From positions 159,703 through 223,702 of the forward strand of contig CAYLMK010000009.1 of NCBI GenBank assembly GCA_964384945.1: a stretch of 64,000 bases of DNA, written 5' to 3'. A model generated the notes under the pieces. That model worked only from the letters and a program-made list of their open reading frames with translations. It had not been told where the DNA came from and made no database searches. This DNA is from S015-6 sp964384945. GTDB taxonomy: Bacteria > Desulfobacterota > DSWW01. A program made the translations under genes and the position numbers. Positions 25,927 to 33,508 of this stretch are shown piece by piece; the first letter of the stretch is position 1, and each line of letters begins with the position of its first letter.

Positions 25927-26610
25927 ATGGAAGAACCGCTGGTGCTCGAGGTCTTCTCCGACTACATCTGACCCTGGTGCTACTTCAGTACCGGGCGTAT
26001 TGAAAGACTGAAACAGGAGTACGGGGTCCGGGTCAAATGGATCGCCTTTCCCCTGCACCCCGAGACGCCGGAGGAAGGCTGGAGCCTGGAAGAGCTCTTC
26101 GGCGGGCAGCCGGTGGACATCCCGGCCATGCTGGGCCGGTTGAGACAGGTCGCGGACGAACTCGGCCTTCCGGTGCGGGAGCGAACCCGCGTCTACAACA
26201 GCAGGCGGGCCACGGAACTGGGCAAGTGGGCCGAGGCCCAGGGCCGGGGAGACGCGTTCCACGATGCTGTCTTTCGCGCCTATTTCGCGGAAGGGCGGAA
26301 CATCTCCGAGGTGGCGGTTCTCAGGGAAATCTGCGCCTCTCTGGGCCTGGACCCGGACGAGGCGGAGCGGGTCGTGGCCGAGGGCACGTGCCGCGGCGAG
26401 GTCGACGCGGACTGGGATTACTCCCGCAGGCTCGGGGTCACGGCCGTGCCGACCTTTCTCGCCGGGGGCCGGGCCGTGGTCGGGGCCCAGCCGTACGAGG
26501 CGCTGGAGAGGCTGATTCAAGTAGCTCGGGGGCAAGGTCCTGAAGGTGAAGGTCACGGAGGCGAATCGCCCGCGGACAAAGGGTCAGGGGAAGGAGGCGC
26601 CGCATCATGA
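25927..26610 (+). CDS. FrnE/DsbA-like thioredoxin-fold protein, candidate selenoprotein (U15)
   Basis: Reading from ATG 25927, codon 15 is TGA (25969-25971) in the sequence FSDYI-stop-PWCYF. Every FrnE/2-hydroxychromene isomerase relative I recall has CPWC here, so TGA replaces the first active-site Cys (UPWC). The frame continues unbroken for 212 more codons with the family helix (GKWAEAQGRGDAFHDAVFRAYF) and the cis-Pro region GVTAVPTFLAGG. GGAGGTAA precedes the ATG, 5 bp after the nitroreductase stop, and the stop overlaps the next start (ATGA). A SECIS-like hairpin begins 11 bases after the TGA. An internal start downstream would lose the active site. A nonsense mutation in a once-normal Cys gene is the alternative. 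The likely role is thiol-disulfide exchange. Confidence 0.8.
25983..26006 (+). promoter_or_regulatory. Bacterial SECIS-like hairpin
   Basis: CTTCAGTAC pairs with GTATTGAAAG (nine pairs, one G-T, one bulged A) around the loop CGGGC. The loop begins 20 bases after the TGA and has G at its second position, both within published bSECIS rules. A competing shorter hairpin formed by CCC-T-GGTGCT and AGTACCGGG overlaps it. Confidence 0.6.
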
Positions 26611-27059
26611 CGGAAGACGTGTACCGAAGACTCTGTGATACGATGTCCAAGAGAGGCGGCCGGTATCCGGGAAGGGACATGCCGCAGTTCTATGCCATGG
26701 CCCGTGTCCTTTTCACCGAAGAGGAGGCCGCGGTGTCGAACGCGATGCCCAGGGGCTTCAACACTGCGGCCGCCATCGCCGAGGCCATGGGAAGGACCGC
26801 AGAAGAGGTGGCGCCGATACTCGAGTCCATGGCCGACAAGGGGCTTTGCAGTGCCGGGGAGCTGCAGGGAACCCGCTTCTACGGGGGGCTGCCCTTCGTG
26901 CCCGGCATCTTCGAGTTCCAGTTTCTTCGCGGAACGAACACGGAAAGGGACAGGAGGCTGGCCAAGCTGATCCGTGACTACAAGGAGGCCTTCGACGCCC
27001 GTGAGGGGCCGCCCAGGATCACCTTTCCCGGAGAACGGGTATCCCGGTCGATCGGGTGA
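26607..27059 (+). CDS. N-terminal half of a 4Fe-4S protein (winged-helix part), split by frameshift
   Basis: These 150 aa match the N-terminal region of a family of about 370-aa iron-sulfur proteins: a helix-rich start (MTEDVYRRLCDTMSK), a winged-helix-like segment (NTAAAIAEAMGRTAEEVAPILESMADKGL) and GLPFVPGIFEFQFLRG. The frame then breaks: after GERV it reads SRSIG-stop, whereas the -1 frame gives IPVDRVIKAEN, which fits the continuing family sequence. The ATG overlaps the end of the selenoprotein gene (ATGA). The gene is either truly split or carries a one-base deletion around 27039-27041. Confidence 0.75.
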   Translation: MTEDVYRRLCDTMSKRGGRYPGRDMPQFYAMARVLFTEEEAAVSNAMPRGFNTAAAIAEAMGRTAEEVAPILESMADKGLCSAGELQGTRFYGGLPFVPGIFEFQFLRGTNTERDRRLAKLIRDYKEAFDAREGPPRITFPGERVSRSIG

Positions 27060-27685
27060 TCAAGGCAGAGAACACCGTCCACACGTACCACCAGGTGGCC
27101 TCCTACATCGACAGGTACGAACCGCTCGCCGTGGGAACCTGCTTCTGCCGGCACCAGGCCAGGCTGATCGATGAGGGCGACCACTGCGGGAAGCCGGATG
27201 ACGTGTGCATGCAATTCGGTGCAGGGGCCCAGTTCGTGATCGACAGGGGCATGGGCAGGAAGGTCACCAAGGAGGAGGCCCTGGAGATCCTGAAGAAATC
27301 AGAGGAGGCGGGGCTGGTTCACGCTACGGTCAACCGGCAGGAGATCGACTTCCTGTGCAACTGCTGCCCCTGCCACTGCATGATCCTGAAGACGGCCCTG
27401 GCCCAGCCCAGGCCCGCGCTCGCCTTGAATTCAGGGTTCATGCCCGTCTGGGACACGGATCTCTGCACCGCCTGCGAGACATGTATCGAGCGTTGTCCGA
27501 CCTCCGCGGTCTCCATGGGGGCCGAGTACGTACCCGCAGTGAACCTGGACCGATGCATCGGCTGCGGGGTGTGCGCAACAGGCTGCCCTGAAGAAGCCAT
27601 CCGGCTGGAAGAAAGACCTGGCATACCCGTGCCCCCCATCGACCAGAAGGCCCTGAGAGAGGCGATCAAGGCCAGCCGGGGCTAA
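27056..27685 (+). CDS. C-terminal half of the 4Fe-4S protein (cysteine-rich part)
   Basis: These 209 aa begin at a GTG that overlaps the previous stop (GTGA). They hold CFCRHQ, DDVCMQFG, CNCCPCHCMIL and two classic 4Fe-4S motifs (CTACETCIERCP and CIGCGVCATGCP). In relatives these follow the winged-helix half in one chain. If the split is real the two halves could be made by coupled translation and assemble. If not, the whole gene is 26607-27685. Members are thought to transfer electrons. Here the electrons probably serve the nitroreductase-ferredoxin protein of the same operon. Confidence 0.8.
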   Translation: MIKAENTVHTYHQVASYIDRYEPLAVGTCFCRHQARLIDEGDHCGKPDDVCMQFGAGAQFVIDRGMGRKVTKEEALEILKKSEEAGLVHATVNRQEIDFLCNCCPCHCMILKTALAQPRPALALNSGFMPVWDTDLCTACETCIERCPTSAVSMGAEYVPAVNLDRCIGCGVCATGCPEEAIRLEERPGIPVPPIDQKALREAIKASRG

Positions 27686-27730
27686 GGGCCGTTCTTTATC
27701 CGTCCCCGTTCTTTATCCAGGTACAGCGGG

Positions 27731-28198
27731 CTAAGGAGCGGGCTCGACCAGGACGAACTGAAGAACCAGAGGGGGGGTTGAGTCGTTACGTCTACTGTCC
27801 ACGGCGGTAAACTCGTACGTATAGGTGCCTGCCACACAGTTGGTCTGGACACGCGCATCGAAAAGTATCGTTCCCTGGCTCTGTCCGACCGTGTAGGAAC
27901 GTACGTCAATGGAAATCTCGCTCAAGGGATCTTCCCCACATTCCTGGGTGCCGTACAGTGGCGTCTCGATAATCGTATCAAGATCTTCGTCCTCGTCTAT
28001 GAATTCAACCGAACAGTCCTGCACGGTGAAAACGCCTCCCCCTTGCCGTCTATTGAAAGAGGTCTGGGGACACTGCAGGTCCGAAATCACAGGTGGAGAA
28101 CCGGATGGGCCCCCGGACCCTGACTGCTCATCATCTCCGCCGCAACTCATGCAGCAACCCATCGATCCGACAAGAACGACGAAAACAAACTTCTTCAC
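27731..28198 (-). CDS. Lipoprotein of unknown function
   Basis: This 155-aa protein starts at GTG with AAGGAGG five to eleven bases upstream. The signal peptide (VKKFVFVVLVGSMGCCMSCGGDD) offers lipobox cysteines at residues 14, 15 or 18. A Gly/Ser-rich linker follows, then a beta-rich domain with four cysteines (LQCPQTSF, VQDCSVEFIDEDEDLD, TQECGEDP, QTNCVAGTYTYEF) that may form two disulfides. The closing VAGTYTYEFTAVDSRRN is reminiscent of Ig-like folds. No family was recognised. It stands alone between convergent neighbours. Confidence 0.7.
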   Translation of the reverse strand: MKKFVFVVLVGSMGCCMSCGGDDEQSGSGGPSGSPPVISDLQCPQTSFNRRQGGGVFTVQDCSVEFIDEDEDLDTIIETPLYGTQECGEDPLSEISIDVRSYTVGQSQGTILFDARVQTNCVAGTYTYEFTAVDSRRNDSTPPLVLQFVLVEPAP

Positions 28199-28445
28199 GG
28201 ATACCTCCTTCCGGCACGTACGGGTGAGAACCGTCAACCTCTTCGACCCAACGGGAACGCCCGCGTGCTTCGCGTAGAGGTTGGAAAAAACCTTTTGAGA
28301 CGCTGGGGGCGGGGCCGACCACTGACCCCCCGATCCCTGAGCGCTTGCGGCGAAGGCCGCTTGAGGAAATCTTATAGAAGACAGGCCTTGCTCGTGTCAA
28401 ACCGGGACCCGGGCGGCGGGTTTTGAGTCAAGAAATCGGGGCTTG

Positions 28446-29075
28446 TCAGATGAACCTCCGGGCGAGCTCGGCGCCGGTGGCGGCGTCGTCGCCGTAGCCG
28501 TCCGCCCCGATGTCGTCCGCATACTTCTGCGTAACCGGCGCGCCGCCGACGATCACCTTCACCTGATCGCGGATTCCGGCCTCCTTCAGGGCGTCGATCA
28601 CGACCGGCAGCTCGACCATGGTGGTGGAGAGAAGCGCGGAGAGTCCGAGCACGTGGGGGGACTCGTTCTTCACCGCCTCGACGAACCTCTGCGGCGGAAC
28701 GTCGTAGCCCAGGTCCGTAACCGCAAACCCGGCTCCCTCGAGCATCATGCCGAGCATGTTCTTTCCGATGTCGTGCACGTCGCCCTTCACCGTTCCGATG
28801 ACCGCCCTGCCGAGAGGTTCGGCGCCCACTTCGATCAGCCTGGGCTTGAGGATCGCCAGGGCCTCGTTCATCGCCTTGGCGATGACCAGCATCTCCGGGA
28901 TGAAAATCTCGTTCCGCTTGAACTTTCCGCCTGCCACATCCATGCCGGCAATCAGGCCTTCGGCGAGGATCCTTTGGGGATGGATGCCCGCGGCAATCGC
29001 CTCCCGGGTGAGTCTCTTCACTCCGTCGATGTCCATCTTCTGAAGGGCCTCTGAGAGCTGCACGAGATCCACCAT
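28446..29075 (-). CDS. Corrinoid (B12-binding) methyltransferase carrier protein
   Basis: This 209-aa protein has an N-terminal helical cap domain (LSEALQKMDIDGVKRLTREAI) and a C-terminal cobalamin-binding Rossmann domain with the DxHxxG motif GDVHDIGKN (Asp99, His101, Gly104) plus LLSTTM and the GG of VIVGGAPV. The size and order match MtaC/MtbC/MtgC-type corrinoid proteins, which shuttle a methyl group between two methyltransferases. AAGGAGGGAAGA precedes the ATG. It is the last gene of a module with a HyuA-like protein and a URO-D family methyltransferase, its likely partner. Confidence 0.9.
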   Translation of the reverse strand: MVDLVQLSEALQKMDIDGVKRLTREAIAAGIHPQRILAEGLIAGMDVAGGKFKRNEIFIPEMLVIAKAMNEALAILKPRLIEVGAEPLGRAVIGTVKGDVHDIGKNMLGMMLEGAGFAVTDLGYDVPPQRFVEAVKNESPHVLGLSALLSTTMVELPVVIDALKEAGIRDQVKVIVGGAPVTQKYADDIGADGYGDDAATGAELARRFI

Positions 29076-29098
29076 TCTTCCCTCCTTGCGGTTCACCT

Positions 29099-31168
29099 TC
29101 ATGGGCTGTTTGCCTTGAGACCCCTGCCCCGTTCCGGGAGCCCCTGGTCCGGCTCACCGGTGATCTCGCCGGAGAGCGTGCGGCTGAGGAAGACCGGGCT
29201 TCCGCTCGCGGTTGTGTGGATGTGGTCGTCCCGATCGATCCGCACCGAGGTCTCCAGGGTTCCGGATGCGAGGGCGCTCTCGCGGACCATCCTTACGAGC
29301 CCTTGCTCCGCCCGGCCGGTCGCCTCCTCCAGATCGGTGAAATGCCTTGCGCCCGGCAGCCCCTCGATCACAAAGCCTCCCGCCTGGCCCGGCCGGATCC
29401 TCACCTGACGCCTGACCTTCACCCGGCTCGTGACCGCCCCGATCGCATTCGCCACGTCCGCATGTTCGGGGAGGATCGCCTCGGCGCCCAGAAGCGAGGC
29501 GGCCCGGCCGAGAAACAGATGGACCGGCGCGCCGATGCCTACGACCGGCCTGCTCATCGCCATCCGAAGACGGTAGTCCGGGTTCTCCCGGCCGAGGATG
29601 TTTCCGACGAGCACCCGGCAGACCTCGCAGTCCTCCATGCGGTCGGGATCGGTCTCCTCGTCGAGCTGCCTCTTCAGGATCTCGAGGGCGAGCTTCTTCA
29701 CCATTTCATCCAGAAGGACCCGGATCATCTCCTCGGCCTTCGTTCCCGTAATTTCGCCCAGGATCTCACACATCCGTACCGAGGTCCTCGTGTCCCACAG
29801 CGAGATTGCCTCGCGCGCGTTCAGCAGATCCGTGGGCGTCAGACCGCACCGCTGCACGATGAAGTGCTCCTCGAGGCGCGCGATCGGTACGAAGCTCCAG
29901 TGGGAAAGGCCCGCCCGGTCGGCCAGTTCCTGGAGTGAGAAGGGCCTCTCCTCGAGCAGCCTCACGATCTCCGCCTCGCGTGAGGTCAGCGGCAGTCCGT
30001 CCGAACGGCCCTGCCGGACAAGGACCTGCATCTTGTCCGTGGAGCCCTTGTAGTCGTCGACGTGCCGTGCGAGGAAGTCCACGGCCCGGGCCGCTCCGGG
30101 CCCTCGGGCTCCCAGCCATGCCATGGGGGCGACCCGCTGCGGGCCGATCTGGAATGCGCCTTTGGCCCACGCGATCAGACTGTCTCCGCCGAGCCCGACG
30201 GTGCGGATCCGCAGGGCCTTGACGTGGGTCTTCATGCCGCCCACATGGGACCCGCTTTCGCAAACGCCGACTTCGCCGTCCCGGAGCATGGCGGTGTCCG
30301 TCGTGGTGCCCCCCATGTCCACGACGATGGCGTCCCGTCTTCCGGTCAGGTGGTGGGCCCCGGCCACGCTGGCCGCCGGACCGGAAAGGATGGTCTCCAC
30401 GGGCCTCTCCAGAGCGGTCTCCTTGCTCATCAGGGTTCCGTCCCCCTTCACGACCACGAGGGGGGCGCGGACTCCCCGGTCCCGCAGGACCTGTTCCAGA
30501 TCCTGAAGCAGCTTGGCCAGGAGGGGAACGATCCTGCCGTTCATGACCGCCGTACGGGCCCGGGTCCGGAAATCCAGGATGTCGGAAAGCTCGTGGCCGC
30601 AGGTCACGAAGAGGCCGGTCTCGTCGCGCAGGCACTCTTTCACCCTGAGTTCGTGCTCCGGATTGATCGCCCCTGCGAACCCGGAGACGGCAAACGCCTT
30701 CACCTCGAACCGGTCGACCATCTGCCTGGCGACCCGCCGCACCTCCTGCTCGTCCACGGGCTCGATCTCTTCGCCCGTGATTTCGAGGCGGCCTGAGATG
30801 AGGGCCTTGGGTTCGTAGGGGATGTCCTCCGGCTTGAAGAGGCCGTACGGGGGCATGAAGAGCAGGCCGACCTTCTGCCCCTTTCCTTCCACGATCGCAT
30901 TCGTGGCCAGGGTCGTGGACAGGGCCGCAAGCTCCACGGAGCCGAGCAGGCCCGGGTCGAGCCCTGCCAGGGCCTCGCGGATGCCGACCGTGAAGTCCCA
31001 ACGGGTGGTGGGCGCCTTGTTCTTGTCGATGAGTCTTGCGGCTGCAAAATCATAGATCACGGCATCCGTGTAAGTGCCGCCCGCATCGACGCCCAGGCCG
31101 GTTCTTCCGGTACGGTGCCTTCGGTCGTCCGGGAACCGGCCGGTTTCGGTTTCTTTCCTTCCGCTCAA
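29099..31168 (-). CDS. Hydantoinase/oxoprolinase A-like ASKHA protein
   Basis: This 689-aa protein has the ASKHA ATPase motifs of HyuA: LGVDAGGTYTDAVIYD near the N-terminus, STTLATNAIVEGKG, MNGRIVPLLAKLL, and the second phosphate motif AIVVDMGGTTTDTAML. Classical members open cyclic amides with ATP, but no HyuB partner is present. Its place between a corrinoid protein and a URO-D methyltransferase suggests a role in that system, for example ATP-dependent activation. This is inference. A TTG at 31168 with AGCGGGCGGG upstream is the best start. It lies 18 bp from the preceding gene. Confidence 0.85.
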   Translation of the reverse strand: MSGRKETETGRFPDDRRHRTGRTGLGVDAGGTYTDAVIYDFAAARLIDKNKAPTTRWDFTVGIREALAGLDPGLLGSVELAALSTTLATNAIVEGKGQKVGLLFMPPYGLFKPEDIPYEPKALISGRLEITGEEIEPVDEQEVRRVARQMVDRFEVKAFAVSGFAGAINPEHELRVKECLRDETGLFVTCGHELSDILDFRTRARTAVMNGRIVPLLAKLLQDLEQVLRDRGVRAPLVVVKGDGTLMSKETALERPVETILSGPAASVAGAHHLTGRRDAIVVDMGGTTTDTAMLRDGEVGVCESGSHVGGMKTHVKALRIRTVGLGGDSLIAWAKGAFQIGPQRVAPMAWLGARGPGAARAVDFLARHVDDYKGSTDKMQVLVRQGRSDGLPLTSREAEIVRLLEERPFSLQELADRAGLSHWSFVPIARLEEHFIVQRCGLTPTDLLNAREAISLWDTRTSVRMCEILGEITGTKAEEMIRVLLDEMVKKLALEILKRQLDEETDPDRMEDCEVCRVLVGNILGRENPDYRLRMAMSRPVVGIGAPVHLFLGRAASLLGAEAILPEHADVANAIGAVTSRVKVRRQVRIRPGQAGGFVIEGLPGARHFTDLEEATGRAEQGLVRMVRESALASGTLETSVRIDRDDHIHTTASGSPVFLSRTLSGEITGEPDQGLPERGRGLKANSP

Positions 31169-31186
31169 TGGCCCGCCCGCTCCGTC

Positions 31187-32362
31187 CTAGTATTTTCCGA
31201 ACTCTTGAAGGGTTTCGACCATGGCCTGCAGGTTCGCCGCCGGCACGTCCGCCTGGATGTTGTGGACCGCGGCGAAGATGTAGCCGCCGCCCGGCGCGAG
31301 GTCGTCGAGCCGGCGCTTCACCTCGTCGCGGACCTGATCCGGCGTCCCGCGGGGAAGGATCTCCTGGGTGTCCGCCCCGCCCCCGCAGAAGCACAGATCC
31401 CTGCCGAATTCCCTCTTCAATTCCGCCGTGTCCATGTGGGCCGCGCTCACCTGAATGGGGTTCAGGATGTCCACGCCCACCTCGATGAAGTCCGGGATGA
31501 GGGCCCTCACGCTTCCGCAACTGTGGAGAAGGAACTTCACCTCCCCCTTTGCCTTCTTCTTGATCATTCCGATCAGTTCCCGGTGAAGGGGCTTGATGAA
31601 CCGCCGGTACATGTCGGGCGACATCATCGGGCTCGTCTGCATGCCGAGGTCGTCGCTGTGCATGGCGATGTCGATGTCGTCTCCCACGATCTCCAGGGCC
31701 TTCTGCCAGTAGCCCATCTGGACCTCGTGAATCCTGCGGAGAAGCCCTTCCATCTCCCGGGGCTTCAGCACGAGGTTCATCAGGGCCTGCTCCATGCCGC
31801 AAAGCATGTGCGCATAGTCCCATTGGCCGAGGCCGTAAGCGCTCATGATGACGGCGGCCCCGGTCTGGCGCAACCGCCTCGCCTCCGCCGCAATCCCGGC
31901 GAACCGGCCCTTTTCGAGAGGATCCGGCCATGGGTGCCTCGCGAGGACCTCCTCCGTGAGCCCCGCCTGGAACGGATGGCCGATAGGATCCATGTACAGG
32001 CTCGTCTCGGGCCGGCCCCACTTGATCCCCCAGTCATCGACGAAGACCAGGGTGGTCCCCTCCATCTTGATCTCGGGCTCCGGCTCGGAAGGCTGCTGGA
32101 GCAGGAATCCGCGGGTATCCACCTTCAGGTGCCGCAGGACGTTCTCCGGGATCTGCTTGAATCCCGCTCCGTCGACGAACAGGTTGGGAAGCGTCCCGTC
32201 AGGCTCTTCCTTCAGGCCGAGCAGATCGAGCCAGCGCTCATAGGCCTGATGCGTAATCGCGGTTTCCAGCGAACAGCCGAGTGCAAAGGGAACGCGATCC
32301 GGTTCCCTGTGGTTGACCGCATCGATCACCCTTTGTCGCGAGCTGACTTCTCTTCCGGTCAT
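31187..32362 (-). CDS. Uroporphyrinogen decarboxylase family corrinoid methyltransferase
   Basis: This 391-aa TIM-barrel protein begins SSRQRVIDAVNHREPDRVPFALG. It has a His-Cys pair in LLHSCGSVRALIPDFI and a later Cys in CFCGGGADTQEILP, giving the H-x-C...C zinc site of MtaA/CmuA-like methyltransferases. True HemE lacks this site. It probably transfers a methyl group to or from the corrinoid protein encoded two genes downstream. The methyl donor could be a methoxylated aromatic, methylamine or similar compound, and sequence does not decide. GGGGGGAG precedes the ATG. Confidence 0.88.
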   Translation of the reverse strand: MTGREVSSRQRVIDAVNHREPDRVPFALGCSLETAITHQAYERWLDLLGLKEEPDGTLPNLFVDGAGFKQIPENVLRHLKVDTRGFLLQQPSEPEPEIKMEGTTLVFVDDWGIKWGRPETSLYMDPIGHPFQAGLTEEVLARHPWPDPLEKGRFAGIAAEARRLRQTGAAVIMSAYGLGQWDYAHMLCGMEQALMNLVLKPREMEGLLRRIHEVQMGYWQKALEIVGDDIDIAMHSDDLGMQTSPMMSPDMYRRFIKPLHRELIGMIKKKAKGEVKFLLHSCGSVRALIPDFIEVGVDILNPIQVSAAHMDTAELKREFGRDLCFCGGGADTQEILPRGTPDQVRDEVKRRLDDLAPGGGYIFAAVHNIQADVPAANLQAMVETLQEFGKY

Positions 32363-32419
32363 GTTCTCCCCCCTGGTCGATTTCCTGCTCCCCCCTCTCC
32401 CTTGCGAGGGGTGTTCCCC

Positions 32420-33508
32420 TCACGGGGGAGATGCGATTGCGGCATCCCGGCAATCTCCACACCGTACCATCTGCGACCGAATTCGGGCAATATCCTCTGC
32501 CGCGGGCGGGAAAGGATAGTTGCGGATATCCGGGCCGGGAGGGGAGTTCCCGAAGGGCCGGTTGCATGCGACCTGGCCGTCCCGCCCGACGCAGCCGCTC
32601 GTCCGAAACGGCTCCCCGGCATCGATGATCCGGTCCAGCGCGTCCGCATGAATACCAAAATCCTTTATCGTCCCGTCCCCGTTGTACACAAAACGATCCG
32701 CGCGGCTGATATCCTGGTCGATCAGGTAGCGGGCCAGTTGTATCCGCCTGTAGGTATCCAGCCGCGGAGGCGGACGGTCGGCCAAGAGGGAGTTCGCCTC
32801 CGGGTAGAAGGAGAACAGGTGGGTTCCGCCGCCCATGTCTTTCACGCGCTGGATGGACTCGCACATCTCCGACTCGGTCTCGCCCATCCCCACCATGAAA
32901 TGCGCCCCCGCGTTCCCGGCCCCGAAGATGTCCAGGGAGTCGGATAGGCAGGCCCAGTAGGTTTCCCACCGGTGCGGGCCGCCCACGCCCCGGCCCCGGA
33001 AGCGATCGAAGAGGGCCGGGGTTGCCAGGTCGACGGCCACGCCGATCTTGTCCGCGCCTGCCGCCCGGAAGTCGAGCAGGTCCCGGCGAGCGAGGAGGGT
33101 GGGGCAGACCAGCAGACTCACCGGGATGTCGAAGCTCGATCGCAGCCGGCGGCAGATCTCCCGCGTGTCCTCCACGGCCTGCCTCCGGGTGATCATGGAG
33201 ATGCAGATCCGTTTCACCCGGCCCCTGCGTTCCGCGATCGCCCGGACCGTCTCTTCGAGCGGGAGGGTCGGCCACGAGACACGGATGAAGCTCTTGCGGC
33301 CGTAATCGCCCGAGCGTGTTCCGGAGAGCCCGCAGTAGGCGCATCTGCCGGCACAGCCCTGCGGGTACGTGAGGAGCAGGTTGATGCAGTGAAGGCGCGC
33401 ATTCCTGTAAAAGAGCCCCCGCTTGAATCCGAGGGTCATGGCCGCGGCCAGGCTCATCCGCACGTAGGCAGGGCTCCGGGCGATTCCTATGTCGGATCCT
33501 TCCTTCAT
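32420..33508 (-). CDS. Radical SAM protein, LipS1/LipS2-type lipoyl synthase component
   Basis: This 362-aa protein has the radical SAM motif GCAGRCAYCGLSG (CxxxCxxC) near residue 53 and extra cysteines at the C-terminus (SGCVGRDGQVACN; VRCGDCRD) that could bind an auxiliary iron-sulfur cluster, as lipoyl synthases need. It is translationally coupled to a second radical SAM gene (ATGA overlap), a LipT-like flavoprotein and a lipoate ligase. This is the arrangement known for the two-protein LipS1/LipS2 sulfur insertion route in archaea and sulfur oxidisers. I cannot say which of the pair is LipS1. A BioB-like role is the alternative. Confidence 0.65.
   Translation of the reverse strand: MKEGSDIGIARSPAYVRMSLAAAMTLGFKRGLFYRNARLHCINLLLTYPQGCAGRCAYCGLSGTRSGDYGRKSFIRVSWPTLPLEETVRAIAERRGRVKRICISMITRRQAVEDTREICRRLRSSFDIPVSLLVCPTLLARRDLLDFRAAGADKIGVAVDLATPALFDRFRGRGVGGPHRWETYWACLSDSLDIFGAGNAGAHFMVGMGETESEMCESIQRVKDMGGGTHLFSFYPEANSLLADRPPPRLDTYRRIQLARYLIDQDISRADRFVYNGDGTIKDFGIHADALDRIIDAGEPFRTSGCVGRDGQVACNRPFGNSPPGPDIRNYPFPPAAEDIARIRSQMVRCGDCRDAAIASPP

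Noticed and set aside
25972..25995. A hairpin immediately after the TGA (CCC-T-GGTGCT with AGTACCGGG)
   Set aside because: It is stable, but its loop (ACTTC) lies only 10 bases from the TGA and lacks G, so the overlapping hairpin at 25983-26006 fits SECIS rules better.
28238..28445. Possible cobalamin riboswitch near the corrinoid gene
   Set aside because: The region is downstream of the corrinoid gene, not upstream, and has no B12-box-like sequence.
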